In this document: positions 62,533 to 64,000 of the stretch, in pieces
Numbering within the stretch: the stretch's first letter is position 1
Layout: each line of letters starts with the position of its first letter
Source: Paenibacillus sp. MAEPY2
Lineage (GTDB): Bacteria > Bacillota > Bacilli > Paenibacillales > Paenibacillaceae
Assembly (NCBI RefSeq): GCF_000499205.1
Contig: NZ_AWUK01000038.1
Span: 62,001 to 126,000, forward strand
Direction of reading: 5' to 3'
Length of the DNA stretch: 64,000 bases
Notes under the pieces: generated by a model
Databases searched by the model: none
Seen by the model: the letters and a program-made list of their open reading frames with translations, nothing else
What the model was told of the DNA's origin: nothing
Program-made: the position numbers and the translations under genes

Positions 62533-63738
62533 CTAATTTAGATTATGCTGGAGCTCCTTCGTGCTCTCCTTTTTGAGATGGGGCATGAAAGCAGTGGCTA
62601 AAATGACGGCCATACCCGCAAGTCCGATCCAAATCAGAACGGATAACGATGTATTCCAGGTCAATCCATGACCGAAGAAGAATAACTCCCGTAAACCGTC
62701 TACCATATAACGCATTGGAAGCCAAGAATATACCCAATCCCGGTAAAAGGGGGACAACATCTCTGGAGCTAGAGCCAGCAGCGGCCCGCCAAAGAATAGC
62801 AGTAGTGCAAAAATGGAAATTCCGCCAAATCCAACTAGGGAAACCACAGCCGAAATCAAGAGGAAAAAGCTGAAGAAAGAGATGGACAGGAACCAGGCCG
62901 TATCTGTAAATTGTGGAATTTGCAGCCCGACCATTCCATCAGCAATCCAGGCAAAGCCGAATCCCACCACAACGGCGATGACCGCTCCTGTTACAATCTG
63001 TCCTATTTTTAAAGAAAGACCATCTCTTCTTGAACGGGACGGCATTTTTTTTATCGCCATAAAAATAATGGCTGCACTCGCCAGGCTGGACATCCACAGA
63101 GGCTGGAACAAAGAAATTGGCGCGTTACCATTAGCGCTGTGTGTACCAATTTCGTTCACATTGGTGACTTTCTTGGTGATAGGATTTACCAGAAGAGATG
63201 CCTGTTCTACGGTTAATGTCGCTCCTTGAGCTTTGAATCCCTCCATCAATTGGGAACGAACCGTGTTATTCATATTATCGACGATTCCGTTTAGTATCTG
63301 TCCTGCCAAAGTGGAGGCCGCCGTGTTCATGCCTTGGTTGATCAAAATTTGCACCTCAGGCGAAGAAGGGGCTGTTGTCATGAGGGATGCCTGCTTAGAG
63401 CTAAAATCCGCCGGAATAACGAATGCTGCATAATACTCCTTTTGGTCCAGCCCTTTTTGAACTTCCGCCAGGCTGTTTACGTTAACCCATTTTACTGCCG
63501 GTTCTTCATCCTTCCCTGAGTCTGCTGTTTTTTGTATCATTTCCACGATATTCTGTCCCATATTCATTTTTGGTTGATTAGGGATCTCAGCTCCCTCATC
63601 TTCGTTTACGATTGCAATGGGCAAGTTCTTGGGCTGGGGCTGAACCGACGGAAACAACGTCAACGAAAAGACAAAGATGATGACCAAAGCAAGAATGGGC
63701 GATATCAGCACCATCTTATTTTTGAAAAGATTCAACAA
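62533..63738 (-). CDS. YhgE/Pip-type (DUF3533-like, ABC-2 fold) membrane protein
   Basis: A 401-aa protein with one N-terminal span (VLISPILALVIIFVFSLTLF), an extracytoplasmic domain of about 180 residues (IAIVNEDEGA is the ABC-2/YhgE signature) and five more C-terminal spans. It resembles permeases of ABC-2 exporters without an ATPase partner and phage-infection-type proteins. The start is TTG 63738 with AAGGAG upstream; TTG 63735 is possible. It is divergent from a TetR gene and probably repressed by it. Confidence 0.88.
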   Translation of the reverse strand: MLNLFKNKMVLISPILALVIIFVFSLTLFPSVQPQPKNLPIAIVNEDEGAEIPNQPKMNMGQNIVEMIQKTADSGKDEEPAVKWVNVNSLAEVQKGLDQKEYYAAFVIPADFSSKQASLMTTAPSSPEVQILINQGMNTAASTLAGQILNGIVDNMNNTVRSQLMEGFKAQGATLTVEQASLLVNPITKKVTNVNEIGTHSANGNAPISLFQPLWMSSLASAAIIFMAIKKMPSRSRRDGLSLKIGQIVTGAVIAVVVGFGFAWIADGMVGLQIPQFTDTAWFLSISFFSFFLLISAVVSLVGFGGISIFALLLFFGGPLLALAPEMLSPFYRDWVYSWLPMRYMVDGLRELFFFGHGLTWNTSLSVLIWIGLAGMAVILATAFMPHLKKESTKELQHNLN

Positions 63739-63750
63739 ACTTCACTCCTT

Positions 63751-63850
63751 ATAATGATCATTATGTTGATTAACATTCACATTGTTGATTATAATAATTG
63801 CACCAAGAAATACAATAATCACATTTTTATAAAATGGGCATTAATCAACA
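63751..63850. promoter_or_regulatory. Operator-like repeats between YhgE-like and TetR genes
   Basis: The nonamer TGTTGATTA occurs at 63764-63772 and 63783-63791 and inverted (TAATCAACA) at 63842-63850. A palindrome ATAATGATCATTAT is at 63751-63764. These are good candidates for TetR-protein binding in both promoters. Confidence 0.45.
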
Positions 63851-63886
63851 CCATTCGAAAAGGTGTTCAATAAGGAGTGGAGCGAA

Positions 63887-64000
63887 GTGAATCATCAGGA
63901 AGATAAGATGGATCGACGCAAGATCCGAACGAAGAAATTGATTCGTCAGGCCTTGTTGGAATTGACGATGGAAAAGGGGCTTAACAAGATCAGTGTGATG
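63887..64000 (+). CDS. TetR-family regulator, N-terminal part (cut by window end)
   Basis: 38 codons are in the window. AAGGAGTGG precedes GTG 63887, and the frame gives RKIRTKKLIRQALLELTMEK followed by GLNKISVM, the first helices of a TetR DNA-binding domain. ATG 63908 is a later possible start. It is divergent from the YhgE-like gene and the spacer holds repeats. Confidence 0.8.
   Translation, partial: MNHQEDKMDRRKIRTKKLIRQALLELTMEKGLNKISVM

Noticed and set aside
1..64000. Search for CRISPR arrays, tRNA, rRNA, transposases, phage genes and riboswitches
   Set aside because: I found no regular spaced repeats, no cloverleaf sequence, no transposase or integrase motif and no leader recognisable as a riboswitch.

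Overview
The window looks like chromosomal DNA of a Paenibacillus-type Firmicute. It carries LplB/LplC-type sugar ABC permeases, many AraC-, LysR-, WYL-, TetR-, MerR- and MocR-type regulators, an S-layer-homology (SLH) exoenzyme, GG-rich ribosome binding sites and sigma-A/ECF-like promoters. I see no rRNA, tRNA, CRISPR array, prophage or intact insertion sequence. The taxonomic call is an inference from gene types and style.

Layout. 1-3.1 kb: tail of a ROK-family protein overlapping a GH38-like glycosidase. 3.1-6.3 kb: a secreted protein of unknown function divergent from an OmpR-type two-component system. 6.4-13.4 kb: AraC regulator, GH2 beta-mannosidase and a complete sugar ABC importer (mannoside uptake and hydrolysis). 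13.4-15.9 kb: an AT-rich patch with a DUF896 protein, an RHH protein joined to a second beta-clamp (DnaN paralogue), and the stump of an ECF sigma gene. 16-18.2 kb: MATE exporter and TetR regulator sharing operator sites. 18.4-20.6 kb: AraC regulator and a Gfo/Idh/MocA dehydrogenase. 20.7-22.2 kb: ECF sigma and putative anti-sigma pair. 22.3-24.4 kb: VOC protein and WYL regulator around a 43-bp dyad, then a small P-loop kinase.

24.5-27.4 kb: LysR regulator divergent from acetoacetate decarboxylase and a ketopantoate-reductase-like enzyme. 27.5-31.4 kb: WYL regulator, GyrI-like protein and an unknown 154-aa protein (a module whose broken copy lies at 42.8-43.1 kb), nitronate monooxygenase and a DinB-like protein. 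31.6-37.4 kb: DinG-like helicase, SLH-GH3 hexosaminidase and a phosphotransferase with an apparent ATT start. 37.5-40 kb: AraC regulator and GH4 glycosidase. 40.1-42.7 kb: MocR regulator divergent from a lone pdxS. 43.1-46.6 kb: VOC protein, PadR regulator, pentapeptide-repeat protein and an ABC exporter. 46.8-51.1 kb: LytTR two-component system and a secreted serine hydrolase. 51.2-52.6 kb: BBE-type flavoprotein.

52.7-58.4 kb: LysR regulator divergent from a ferric/phosphonate-type ABC importer that ends with a PPP-like phosphatase. 58.5-61.1 kb: membrane cupredoxin, cupin with an apparent ATC start, and an AraC regulator with a Fur-like box in its promoter. 61.2-62.4 kb: MerR regulator and short-chain dehydrogenase. 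62.5-64 kb: YhgE/Pip-type membrane protein and a TetR regulator cut by the window end.

Most of the window consists of small regulator-plus-target cassettes, often divergent with a visible dyad or repeat between them. The strongest unusual signals are the duplicated and then internally deleted WYL/GyrI/154-aa module next to a pdxS without pdxT, the RHH-DnaN pair, two genes that seem to start at ATT or ATC, and several well-formed operators.
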